Assembly (NCBI RefSeq): GCF_900119825.1 | Contig: NZ_FPKR01000013.1 | Span: forward strand, 1,061 to 65,060 | DNA from: Chitinimonas taiwanensis DSM 18899 | Lineage (GTDB): Bacteria > Pseudomonadota > Gammaproteobacteria > Burkholderiales > Chitinimonadaceae | Length of the DNA: 64,000 nt | Direction of reading: 5' to 3' | Part shown: positions 9,522 through 18,105 of the stretch, in pieces | Layout: every line of letters begins with the position of its first letter | How positions within the stretch are numbered: position 1 is the first letter of the stretch | The notes under the pieces: model-generated | What the model was told of the DNA's origin: nothing | The model's database searches: none | Seen by the model: the letters and a program-made list of their open reading frames with translations, nothing else | Program-made: the position numbers and the translations under genes

Positions 9522-10298
9522 ATGGCGGAAGCGATCGACGACAGCATCCCTGCACCGCTGAACCCGCGCGTGCGCGACCTGCCCTGGTATACGCCCTTCA
9601 GCTGGCTGAAGCTGGCACTCGGTGATATCCGCGCCACCCCCAGCGGCCTGCTGTTCTATGGCCTGGCTTTTGTGGCCATGGGCTGGTCCATCCGCGGCTT
9701 GTTTGGCTATGCGCCCGAACACACGATGACTCTAGTCACCGCCTTCCTGCTGGCCGGCCCCTTCATCTGTCTGGGCCTGTACGAAATCAGCCGCCGGCAT
9801 GAAACCCTGCCGCGTGTGCAACTGCTGCCCACGCTGACCGCCCTGCGCATCAATGTGGCGGGCATCAGCCTGTTCGCCATCATCCTGGCGCTATTGGTAG
9901 CGGGCTGGATGCGTGTCTCGGTGGTGGTGTTCGCGCTGTTCTTCACCGAAAACCTACCCGATCTGAAGCTGATCCTCTCGCCAGCCTTTCTGGCCGAAGC
10001 GGACAATCTGACCTTTATGATCGTCTGGCTCAGCGCCGGGGCCTTCTTCTCCCTGCTGACCTTTGCCCTGTCGGTGGTGTCGATTCCCATCATGCTTGAC
10101 CGCGATGCCGACACGCTGACCGCCATGTTCGCCAGCGTACGGGTGTGCCTGGCCAATCCGGCCTGCATGCTCACCTGGGGCGCCATCATCGTCCTGCTGG
10201 TCGTACTCGGCTTTGCGCTCTGGGGCGTGGGAGTGGCCTTCACCGTACCCTTGGTCGGCCATGCCACCTGGCATGCTTACCGGGCGCTGATCGAGTAA
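9522..10298 (+). CDS. DUF2189 integral membrane protein
   Basis: A 258-aa protein with the ATG at 9522 (GAGGAG nine bases upstream). The N-terminal section 'VRDLPWYTPFSWLKLALGDI' and 'PSGLLFYGLAFVAMGW' are typical of DUF2189. About six hydrophobic segments follow, including FLLAGPFICLGLYEISRR near residue 80 and LTWGAIIVLLVVLGFALW near 220. Related annotations mention cytochrome c oxidase subunit I-like proteins, but no heme ligands are evident and the function is unknown. The lipoprotein gene follows 52 bases later on the same strand. Confidence 0.8.
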   Translation: MAEAIDDSIPAPLNPRVRDLPWYTPFSWLKLALGDIRATPSGLLFYGLAFVAMGWSIRGLFGYAPEHTMTLVTAFLLAGPFICLGLYEISRRHETLPRVQLLPTLTALRINVAGISLFAIILALLVAGWMRVSVVVFALFFTENLPDLKLILSPAFLAEADNLTFMIVWLSAGAFFSLLTFALSVVSIPIMLDRDADTLTAMFASVRVCLANPACMLTWGAIIVLLVVLGFALWGVGVAFTVPLVGHATWHAYRALIE

Positions 10299-10350
10299 GC
10301 TGGCGGGCCAGCCGCCCCAGGGTGGCTGGCCTTCACGGAGCACACTCGCC

Positions 10351-10641
10351 ATGTTGATGCGATCCACCCTTATCCTGAGCCTGGGATGCCTACTGGTCGG
10401 CTGCGCCAATCTCAATCCTGCCCAGGCCAAGCTCGAACAGCGGGCAGAGCGCGAAGACGCGCAAGCCACTTTCTGGCAACAGCACGGGCAAAGCAATGTG
10501 GCCTCAGGCCATTACCAGGCCGCCAAGCAGCTACGCGCGCAGAAGCCAGAGGCCCGCTATGGCTGGGGCGAGATGCTGGGCGATATCCTGCTCGGCGCGC
10601 TACTCGAACCCGCCCAGCGACCGAGCGTGCCGCAACCCTGA
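10351..10641 (+). CDS. Small predicted lipoprotein
   Basis: A 96-aa protein starting MLMRSTLILSLGCLLVGC. The lipobox LVGC places the lipidated cysteine at residue 18, so it is probably an outer- or inner-membrane lipoprotein. The mature part is Gln- and Ala-rich (AEREDAQATFWQQHGQS) and amphipathic, with no domain I can name. GGAG lies about 13 bases before the ATG. It may be transcribed with the DUF2189 gene upstream. The 138 bases after it, up to the dehydrogenase gene, contain nothing I can assign. Confidence 0.65.
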   Translation: MLMRSTLILSLGCLLVGCANLNPAQAKLEQRAEREDAQATFWQQHGQSNVASGHYQAAKQLRAQKPEARYGWGEMLGDILLGALLEPAQRPSVPQP

Positions 10642-10779
10642 AGCAGCAAGTCAAACCGCCCTGGTCAGCACCATCGCGCCTAGGGACGTGCGCTGTAGCG
10701 TCAGCGGTGCGCCCGCCCACGCGAGTATCTCTAGTAGCTCAGCCCCTACACCCATCCTGCTCACTCACCTGAATCCATC

Positions 10780-11733
10780 ATGCTCAATATCGTCTTCCTC
10801 GATCGCGCCAGCCTGCCGGTGGCCGTGCGCACGCCAGAACTGGCCCACCACTGGCAGGCCTTCGATGCCACCGCGCCGGAACAGCTGCTGGAACGTGCGC
10901 AAGAGGCAGATGTGCTGATCAGCAATAAGGTGGTGCTGGACGCCGCCAGCATCGCCGCCCTGCCGCGGCTCAAGCACATCGCCGTAGCGGCGACCGGGGT
11001 GAACAATATCGATCTGGCCGCTGCCCAGGCGCGCGGCATCACGGTCAGCCATATCCGTGGCTATGCAAACAGCACGGTGCCCGAACACGCGCTGATGCTG
11101 ATGCTGGCGCTGATGCGCAATCTGCCCGCCTATCAGCGCGATCTGGCCCAGGGCCTGTGGCAACAATCGCCCTATTTCTGCCATTTCGGCGCGCCGGTGC
11201 GCGATCTGCACGGCCGCGAGCTGCTGATCATTGGCGGTGGCTCGCTCGGCCAGGGCACCGCCAGACTGGCGCGCGCATTTGGCATGCAGGTGCGCTTCGC
11301 CGCACGCAAGGGTGTGCAGCCGCAAGGCGAGGACTATGTGGGATTCGAAGCCGGCCTGCGCGCCGCCGATATCGTCAGCCTGCACTGCCCGCTGAATGCC
11401 GACACGCGCGGTCTGATCGGCGCGGCCGAGCTGGCGCTGATGAAGCCGGATGCGGTACTGATCAATACCGCGCGTGGTGGACTAGTGGATGAGGTGGCCT
11501 TGCTGGCTGCGCTGCGCGCGGGCCGGCTGGCGGGCGCAGGCTTTGATGTGCTGCATGAGGAACCGCCACGCCAGGGCAATCCGCTCCTGGAAGCCGGCCT
11601 GGCGAATCTGATCGTCACCCCGCATATCGGCTGGGCCAGCTTTGAGGCGATGAGCGGCCTGGCTGAACAACTGATAGCCAATATCGAGGCCTGGGCGCAG
11701 GGTCAGCCGCGCAATCTGGTTACGCCCGGCTGA
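10780..11733 (+). CDS. D-2-hydroxyacid dehydrogenase (hydroxypyruvate/glycerate type)
   Basis: A 317-aa NAD(P)-dependent dehydrogenase of the D-isomer family. The catalytic domain comes first (ADVLISNKVVLD, AATGVNNIDLAAAQARGI). The Rossmann domain contains the nucleotide loop GGGSLGQGTARLARAFGM (near residue 150). Catalytic residues of the family are visible as Arg in INTARGGLVDE, Glu in LHEEPP and His in TPHIGWAS. It interconverts a 2-oxoacid and a D-2-hydroxyacid; glycerate/hydroxypyruvate is the likely pair from overall resemblance to HprA, but the substrate is not proven. It is convergent with the metallopeptidase gene, with 16 bases between stops. Confidence 0.88.
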   Translation: MLNIVFLDRASLPVAVRTPELAHHWQAFDATAPEQLLERAQEADVLISNKVVLDAASIAALPRLKHIAVAATGVNNIDLAAAQARGITVSHIRGYANSTVPEHALMLMLALMRNLPAYQRDLAQGLWQQSPYFCHFGAPVRDLHGRELLIIGGGSLGQGTARLARAFGMQVRFAARKGVQPQGEDYVGFEAGLRAADIVSLHCPLNADTRGLIGAAELALMKPDAVLINTARGGLVDEVALLAALRAGRLAGAGFDVLHEEPPRQGNPLLEAGLANLIVTPHIGWASFEAMSGLAEQLIANIEAWAQGQPRNLVTPG

Positions 11734-11749
11734 TCAGCCCCACGGACGA

Positions 11750-12610
11750 TCAACCCTTCTGGAAGGTATTGCACTGCTGCGGATCGCCGGCCTGCATGCC
11801 GCGCTTGAACCAGTGCATGCGCTCGGCCGAGCTGCCATGGGTGAAGGCGTCGGGCACCACCTGCTGATTGGCGCCGCGCATCAGGCTATCGTCGCCCACC
11901 GCGCTGGCCGCCTGCAGCGCCTCTTCCAGATCGCCACTTTCCAATAGACCCGCCTGCGCGGCGGCATGGCCCCATACGCCGGCATAGCAGTCGGCCTGCA
12001 GCTCGAGCTTCACGCTCAAGGCATTCGCGGCGGCTTCACCAAGCTTTTGCTGCGCGGCATGCACCTTGCCACTGGTGCCGAGCAGATTCTGGATATGGTG
12101 GCCCACCTCATGCGCAATCACATAGGCGCGCGCGAAGTCGCCCCGCGCGCCCAGCTTGTTCTGTAGCGCGGTCAGGAAATCCAGATCGATGAATAGGCGG
12201 TTGTCGCCCGGGCAGTAGAAGGGGCCGACCGCGCTCTGCGCATAGCCGCAGGCACTGTCCACCCCGCCGCGAAACAGCACCAGGCGCGGCGGCTGGTATT
12301 GCTGGCCGGCCTGGCGAAAGTACGCACCCCAGACATCCTCGGTGCTGGCCAGCACCTTGCTGGCGAAGATCTTTTCCGGATCACGCGCATCGGGCGCGTT
12401 GCCCGTGCCAGCCGGGGCCGGCTGGATCAGGCCCTGGCCGCCTTCCACCAGACGCATAGCGGTGGAGAAATCCATGCCGGTGAAGTAGCTGAGCCCGCCT
12501 GCGATGATCAGGCCAATGATGCCCAGCCGCCCAAGGCCACCACCGCGCCGCGCGCCGCCGGCACGCTGGTCATCGACATAATCACTTTCACGCTGATCAT
12601 CCAGGCGCAT
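11750..12610 (-). CDS. Neutral zinc metallopeptidase (YpfJ/KPN_02809 family)
   Basis: A 286-aa membrane-anchored protease. A short Arg/Asp-rich N-terminus (MRLDDQRESDYVDDQR) precedes one hydrophobic segment (LGIIGLIIAGGLSYFTGM). The conserved zinc motif is HEVGHHIQNLLG near residue 167. Other family marks are 'YQPPRLVLFRGGVDSACGYAQSAVGPFYCPGD' (here described only by its parts VDSACG and GPFYCP), 'LELQADCYAGVWGH' and the end 'DAFTHGSSAERMHWFKRGM'. Biological substrates are unknown. The gene appears monocistronic. Confidence 0.9.
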   Translation of the reverse strand: MRLDDQRESDYVDDQRAGGARRGGGLGRLGIIGLIIAGGLSYFTGMDFSTAMRLVEGGQGLIQPAPAGTGNAPDARDPEKIFASKVLASTEDVWGAYFRQAGQQYQPPRLVLFRGGVDSACGYAQSAVGPFYCPGDNRLFIDLDFLTALQNKLGARGDFARAYVIAHEVGHHIQNLLGTSGKVHAAQQKLGEAAANALSVKLELQADCYAGVWGHAAAQAGLLESGDLEEALQAASAVGDDSLMRGANQQVVPDAFTHGSSAERMHWFKRGMQAGDPQQCNTFQKG

Positions 12611-12772
12611 GGCGCTCTCCTGACAGAATGGCTAGATCGCCGCCCGGCGATTGGCAAGTAACGCTATCTGGCCAGGCCCAAGGGCAAACACTACTGACAA
12701 TAGGTTGGCAGGAAGTGGCAGGCAAAGTAGCGCCTTCCCACTGGCGCGGAGCTTACGATGACCCCCTGCAGT

Positions 12773-13405
12773 TCACGCAGCATCCAGCGGCGGCGCATGA
12801 CGCAGCCCCATATAGAAAGTCTGCATCAGCCATTCGGCGCGCTGGGCCAGATCAAACTCGCGCAGCTCCAGCCATTCGCGGATGCAGCCGATCAGGTAGC
12901 CATTCAGCGCAAAGGCGGCCAGATAGCAGTCCACATGGGCAGGAATCTGCCCCTTTTGCTGCGCGGCACGCAGGATGGTAGCCAGCTGGTTGCGGCAGGT
13001 GGCGGCGCGCTCGGCCTCTTCGGCCATCACCTCGGCCACCACCTCGCTCAGCTCGGTCTTGAACAGGATGATCTCGAATACGCGCAGGGTGCGCGGATCA
13101 CTGGCCACCAGGCTGAGGATGCGTGCGCCATCGCTGGCCAGCTGCCCGAGCGGATCTTCGCCCGGGTCGGCCAGCTGCGCATCCAGCATCGCCTGCATGG
13201 GCAGCGTCACCCTGTCACACATGGCCGTGAAAATATCGGTCTTGTTCTTGAAGTGCCAATAGATGGCGCCGCGCGTCATGCCCGCATCGCGCGCAATGTC
13301 GTCCAGGGTGGCGCGTGCCACGCCCTTGGCATGGAACACCCGTTCCGCCGCATCCAGCAGTTGCTCGCGGGTTTCCGCCGCCTGTTCTTTGGTTCGTCTA
13401 GCCAT
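12773..13405 (-). CDS. TetR-family repressor of RND efflux (AcrR/TtgR type)
   Basis: A 210-aa regulator. The helix-turn-helix is complete (TREQLLDAAERVFHAKGV, TLDDIARDAGMTRGAIYWHF, residues 12-52) and continues KNKTDIFTAM as in AcrR, TtgR and related repressors. The C-terminal ligand domain belongs to the same subgroup (FEIILFKTELSEV near residue 110). It is transcribed away from the efflux operon that starts 266 bases on the other side. A palindrome of the expected type lies between them. It should repress the pump until a drug-like ligand binds; that is family knowledge plus context. Confidence 0.9.
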   Translation of the reverse strand: MARRTKEQAAETREQLLDAAERVFHAKGVARATLDDIARDAGMTRGAIYWHFKNKTDIFTAMCDRVTLPMQAMLDAQLADPGEDPLGQLASDGARILSLVASDPRTLRVFEIILFKTELSEVVAEVMAEEAERAATCRNQLATILRAAQQKGQIPAHVDCYLAAFALNGYLIGCIREWLELREFDLAQRAEWLMQTFYMGLRHAPPLDAA

Positions 13406-13470
13406 AGTGCAATTTTATATCCGTGCGCCGGGCCTGTACTTAATAACCCTTGCGTCAGCAGTGTTTACAA

Positions 13471-13484
13471 ACATACACGTATGT
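13471..13484. promoter_or_regulatory. Probable operator of the TetR-type repressor
   Basis: ACATAC-AC-GTATGT is a perfect 6+2+6 palindrome in an AT-rich setting (TTTACAA before it). It lies 65 bases from the repressor start and about 190 from the pump start. AcrR/TtgR operators have the same TTTACAAAC...GTATGT look (family knowledge). Confidence 0.65.
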
Positions 13485-13671
13485 ATCTAAAATCCGCTCC
13501 GAGGTCAAATCAGCATTGTCTTCTTTGACCCTGAAATCGATCGTCATTACCCGGCCCGGCATGCCATGGCAGCCATTTCCATGGTCTATGCTGGCCTTTT
13601 GCACTGCATCATGACCGGCCCTTCCGGCCGGCCTGAGCAACCGTCTTTTCGTATCGCGAGGATCTAATAAC

Positions 13672-14913
13672 ATGCCTGCAGCTCGCACTACTCTGCCCCG
13701 CACCCAAGCCCTGCGTCTGGCACCCGCGCTTATCCTGACTGGCCTTCTGGCTGCTTGCGGTCAGGGCCAGCCCCAAGGTGGCGGTGGTTTCCCACCGCCC
13801 ATGGTCACTTATGAAGTCGTCGCCCCGCGCGATGTGCCAATTGATTTCGAATATGTCGGCCAGGCCGCCGGTTCACGCGAGGTGGAAATCCGCGCTCGCG
13901 TGAACGGCATCGTCGACAAGCGCCTGTATGAGGAAGGCGTACGCGTGAAAGCCGGTCAATCGCTATTCCGCATCGACCCGGCCCCGTTTGCCGCCGCTGC
14001 CGCCGCCGCCGAGGCAAATGTGGCCAGTGCTGACGCGGCACTGAAGAAGGCCGAGCGTGACTTTGCCCGCCTGAAGCCGCTGATCGAAGCCAAGGCCGTC
14101 AGCCAGCAGGAATTCGACAACGCCGCCTCGGCGCTCGATATCGCCCGCGCCAGCCTGAAGGCCGCCCAGGCCCAGGCACGCAGCGCAAATATCGATCTGG
14201 GCTACACCGATGTGCGCGCCCCGATCAGCGGCGTGGTCGGCCGTGCCCTGAAGGTGGAAGGCGCACTGGCCAGCGCCAGCGGCGACAGCCTGCTGGCCAC
14301 CATGGCGCAGACCGATCCGATCCATGTGAACTTCGCCCTGTCGGAAGCCGACCGCGCCCGCGTGCAGCAGGAGGCCGCCGCAGGCAGCCTGAAGCTGCCG
14401 GCCAATGGCTACACCGTGAAGCTGAAGACTAGCGAAGGCCAGTGGCTGCAGAACACCGGCAAGCTCGACTTCAGCGACTACAAGGCCGATGAGACCACCG
14501 GCGCCTATGCCAGCCGTGCCGAATTCAGCAATGCCGACAACAGCCTGAGCCCAGGCCAGTTTGTGCGCGTGCTGCTGACCGGCGCCACCCGCCCGAATGC
14601 AATCAGCGTGCCGCAACGCGCGGTGCTCGACGGCCCGACCGGTAAGTTCGTCTACACCGTGGGTGCTGGCAAGGATGGCAAGCCCGCGGCCGTACCGGCC
14701 CCGGTCGTACCGGGTGAATGGGTACGTCTGGATGGCAAGGAGCCAAATGGCTGGGTGATCAAGCAAGGCCTGAAGGCCGGTGACAAGGTGATCGTCGATG
14801 GCATGGCGCGCATCTTCTACCCCTTCGCCCCTATCGTGCCGATGACGGCCGAAGAAGCCGCCGCCGCTGCCGCCAAGCAAGCTGCTGCAGCCGCCGCCCC
14901 GGCCGCCAAGTAG
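13672..14913 (+). CDS. RND efflux periplasmic adaptor (AcrA/MexA type)
   Basis: A 413-aa membrane fusion lipoprotein. The signal peptide ends in the lipobox LLAAC near residue 25. The core shows VNGIVDKRLYEEGVRVKAGQ (lipoyl half), a helical hairpin (about 100-170, 'FARLKPLIEAKAVSQQEFDNA'-like, given here by parts), GYTDVRAPISGVVGRA (second lipoyl half), and LSPGQFVRVLLTG and VIVDGMARI near the end. The C-terminus is an Ala/Lys-rich tail. It links the RND pump to the outer-membrane channel. The pump gene starts 22 bases downstream. Confidence 0.95.
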   Translation: MPAARTTLPRTQALRLAPALILTGLLAACGQGQPQGGGGFPPPMVTYEVVAPRDVPIDFEYVGQAAGSREVEIRARVNGIVDKRLYEEGVRVKAGQSLFRIDPAPFAAAAAAAEANVASADAALKKAERDFARLKPLIEAKAVSQQEFDNAASALDIARASLKAAQAQARSANIDLGYTDVRAPISGVVGRALKVEGALASASGDSLLATMAQTDPIHVNFALSEADRARVQQEAAAGSLKLPANGYTVKLKTSEGQWLQNTGKLDFSDYKADETTGAYASRAEFSNADNSLSPGQFVRVLLTGATRPNAISVPQRAVLDGPTGKFVYTVGAGKDGKPAAVPAPVVPGEWVRLDGKEPNGWVIKQGLKAGDKVIVDGMARIFYPFAPIVPMTAEEAAAAAAKQAAAAAAPAAK

Positions 14914-14934
14914 TCCTAACGGAGCAAAGCATCC

Positions 14935-17900
14935 ATGTTTTCACGCTTCTTTATCGACAGGCCCATCTTCGCCTTCGTGATCTCGATCTTTATCGTGATC
15001 GCGGGTCTGGCGGCGATGCAGGCCCTGCCTATCGCGCAATACCCTGAAATCGCCCCGCCGGTGGTCACCGTGCGGGCGGCCTATCCAGGTGCCTCGGCGG
15101 AGACCATCGCCGAAACCGTGGCCGCACCGATTGAAAACGCCATCACCGGCGTGGAAGGCATGATGTATATGTCCTCCACCTCGACCTCGAACGGCGCGGT
15201 AGAAATCGCCGTCACCTTCGAGATCGGCACCGATGCGGACCAGGCGGCGGTGAACGTCAACAACCGCGTCAAACAGGCCGACGCCCGCCTGCCGGAAGAA
15301 GTCCGCCGGCAAGGTGTGAGTGTGGAGAAGGGCTCCTCGGCCTTCCTGCAGGTGCTCGCCTTCTACTCGCCGGAAAGCAAGTTCACCGACCTGTACACCT
15401 CGAACTACATCACGCTGAACGTGCTGGATTCGATCAAGAAGATCCCCGGCACCACCAGCGTGCAGATCTTCGGTGCCAAGGACTACGCGATGCGCATCTG
15501 GCTCAAGCCCGATGTGATGACCAAGCTCAAGGTAACCGTGCCGGAAGTGGCGGCCGCCCTGGGTGAGCAGAACGCGCAGTTCGCCGCCGGTAAGATCGGC
15601 CAGTCGCCCACCGGCGGTGGCCAGGAAATGGTCTACACGATCACCGCCAAGGGCCGCCTGGCCACGGTGGAGGAATTCGAGAACATCATCATCCGTTCCG
15701 ATAGCCGTGGCAGTCAGCTGCGCCTGAAGGACATCGCGCGGGTGGAGCTGGGCTCGAAGGACAATGACTTCAATGGTACCTATAACGGCAAGCCGGCCGT
15801 GCTGATGGGCGTGTTCCTGCAACCGGGCGCCAATGCGTTGGAAGTGGGTGACGAGGTCAAGGCCACGGTGGCCAAGCTGGCCGAGCGTTTCCCCGAAGGC
15901 ATGACCTATGCCATTCCTTACGACACCACCCGCTTCGTGGAAGTGTCGATCAAGGAAGTGGTGAAGACGCTGGGCGAGGCGATGATCCTGGTCTTCCTGG
16001 TGGTGTTCCTGTTCCTGCAGAACTGGCGTGCGACGCTGATCCCGACCCTGGCTGTGCCGGTGTCGCTGATCGGTACCTTCGCCGGCCTGCATATGCTCGG
16101 CTACTCGATCAACACCCTGACCCTGTTCGGCATGGTACTGGCCATCGGTATCGTGGTGGACGATGCGATCGTGGTGCTCGAAAACGTCGAGCGCATCATG
16201 CACGAGGAACATTTGCCGGCCCGCGAAGCGGCCATCCGCGCCATGCAGGAAGTGACCGGACCGGTGATCGCCATCGTGCTGGTGCTGTGCGCGGTATTCG
16301 TACCCATCGCCTTCCTGGGCGGCCTGACCGGCGAGCTGTACCGCCAGTTTGCCGTCACCATCTCGATTGCCGTCGTGCTGTCCGGCATCGTGGCGCTGAC
16401 CATGACCCCGGCCCTGTGCGTGCTGATGCTCAAGCGCGAGCACAAGCAGACCGCCAAGTTCTTCCTGTGGTTCAACGACTGGTTCCACCGCATGACCGGC
16501 CACTATACGGCCGGGGTGACCTTCTTCATGAAGCGCTCCATCCTCGGCGTGGTGCTGTTCCTGGGCATGGTGGCCGTCACGGCCGGCCTGTTCAAGATCA
16601 CCCCGAGCTCGCTGGTGCCGGATGAAGACCAGGGTTACTACATCGGCGCGGTCTTCCTGCCCGATGGTGCCTCGCTCGAACGTACTGACAAGGTGGTGAA
16701 GGAAGTGATCGCCGCCATCCAGTCCAACCCGGCCAACGAGCATGTGATGGCCTTCAGCGGTATGGACTTCATCGGCGGTGGCTTCAAGAACAATGCCGCC
16801 ACCATCTTCGTCAGCCAGAAACACTGGGATGAGCGCAATGTGAGCACCCAGGAACTGGTGGGTGAGCTGTTCATGAAGACCGGCGGCATCAAGGAGGCGC
16901 TGGTACTGGCCTTCAACCCGCCCGCCATCTTCGGCCTGGGCAATACCGGTGGTTTCGAGGTCTATCTGCAGAACCGTGGTGAAGGTGGCGCACGCAAGCT
17001 TGCACAAGCCATGGGTCCGCTGATCGGCGCCTCGCATGCCGACCCGGTGCTGGCCGGCGGCGGTGGTCTGCAAACCCTGTGGAAGCCGAACGCACCGCAG
17101 CTGTATGTGGATGTGGACCGCGACCGCGCCAAGGCACTGGGCGTACCGCTTAACGATGCCTTCAACACCCTGGCCGGCACGCTGGGTACCTACTATGTGA
17201 ACGACTTCAATAAATACGGTCGTGCCTGGCAGGTGCTGATGAGCGCGGATACCCAGTACCGCAAGCGTCCGGAAGACATCGGTCGCCTGTTCGTGAAGAA
17301 CGACCAGGGCAAGATGGTGCCGCTGTCGGCCTTCGCCAAGGTCGAGTACAGCTCGGGTCCGGATACGGTGGACCGCTACAACAACCTGCCGGCAGTGAAG
17401 CTGCTTGGCAATGCCGGCCCTGGCTACTCCTCGGGTCAGGCGATTGCTGCTTTCGAAAACCTGGCCAAGACCCTGCCCGCCGATGTCGACTACGAGTGGA
17501 CCGGTTCGGCCTTCCAGGAAAAGAAGGTCAGCAGCGCGGCGGCGATTGCCCTGGTGTTGGCGGCGGTGATGGTGTTCCTGATCCTGGCCGCCCAGTACGA
17601 GAAATGGTCGCTACCGTTCTCGGTGCTGCTGGCCATGCCCTTCGGCATGTTCGGTGCGCTGGCGGCGGTTTACCTGCGTGGCTTCAATAACGATGTGTAC
17701 TTCCAGATCGGTCTGGTGACTCTCTTGGGTCTGGCAGCCAAGAACGCCATCCTGATCGTGGAGTTCGCGGTGATGAAGCATCACGAGGGCTATCCGGTTG
17801 CGGCGGCCGCCATTGAAGCTGCGCGTCTGCGCTTCCGCCCCATCATCATGACCTCGCTGGCCTTCATCCTCGGGGTGCTACCGCTGGCCATCAGCCATGG

Positions 17901-18105
17901 TGCGGGTGCCGGTGCACGGACCTCGGTAGGTACCGGTGTAGTGGGCGGTATGTTGGCCGCGACCTTCCTGGCCATCTTCCTGGTTCCGCTGTTCTACAAG
18001 CTGATTACCGACCGTACGCTGAAGACGCCGCCTGAAGAGCTGATTCCGCCCAAGGCGGAAACCGAGTACGGCATCGTTGAAGGAGAACATCGCGATGAAA
18101 AGTAA
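14935..18105 (+). CDS. RND multidrug efflux permease (AcrB/MexB, HAE1 family)
   Basis: A 1056-aa inner-membrane proton/drug antiporter, the usual size for HAE1 pumps. It starts MFSRFFIDRPIFAFVISIFI and has 12 expected membrane helices in two halves. The proton-relay aspartates are in GIVVDDAIVVLENVER and the relay lysine in GLAAKNAILIVEFAV. The large periplasmic loops carry typical parts such as YPGASAETIAETVAAPIE, GVSVEKGSSAFLQVL and NLPAVKLLGNAGPGYSSG. The downstream outer-membrane gene starts inside its last codons, showing tight coupling. Substrate range cannot be read from sequence. Confidence 0.97.
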   Translation: MFSRFFIDRPIFAFVISIFIVIAGLAAMQALPIAQYPEIAPPVVTVRAAYPGASAETIAETVAAPIENAITGVEGMMYMSSTSTSNGAVEIAVTFEIGTDADQAAVNVNNRVKQADARLPEEVRRQGVSVEKGSSAFLQVLAFYSPESKFTDLYTSNYITLNVLDSIKKIPGTTSVQIFGAKDYAMRIWLKPDVMTKLKVTVPEVAAALGEQNAQFAAGKIGQSPTGGGQEMVYTITAKGRLATVEEFENIIIRSDSRGSQLRLKDIARVELGSKDNDFNGTYNGKPAVLMGVFLQPGANALEVGDEVKATVAKLAERFPEGMTYAIPYDTTRFVEVSIKEVVKTLGEAMILVFLVVFLFLQNWRATLIPTLAVPVSLIGTFAGLHMLGYSINTLTLFGMVLAIGIVVDDAIVVLENVERIMHEEHLPAREAAIRAMQEVTGPVIAIVLVLCAVFVPIAFLGGLTGELYRQFAVTISIAVVLSGIVALTMTPALCVLMLKREHKQTAKFFLWFNDWFHRMTGHYTAGVTFFMKRSILGVVLFLGMVAVTAGLFKITPSSLVPDEDQGYYIGAVFLPDGASLERTDKVVKEVIAAIQSNPANEHVMAFSGMDFIGGGFKNNAATIFVSQKHWDERNVSTQELVGELFMKTGGIKEALVLAFNPPAIFGLGNTGGFEVYLQNRGEGGARKLAQAMGPLIGASHADPVLAGGGGLQTLWKPNAPQLYVDVDRDRAKALGVPLNDAFNTLAGTLGTYYVNDFNKYGRAWQVLMSADTQYRKRPEDIGRLFVKNDQGKMVPLSAFAKVEYSSGPDTVDRYNNLPAVKLLGNAGPGYSSGQAIAAFENLAKTLPADVDYEWTGSAFQEKKVSSAAAIALVLAAVMVFLILAAQYEKWSLPFSVLLAMPFGMFGALAAVYLRGFNNDVYFQIGLVTLLGLAAKNAILIVEFAVMKHHEGYPVAAAAIEAARLRFRPIIMTSLAFILGVLPLAISHGAGAGARTSVGTGVVGGMLAATFLAIFLVPLFYKLITDRTLKTPPEELIPPKAETEYGIVEGEHRDEK

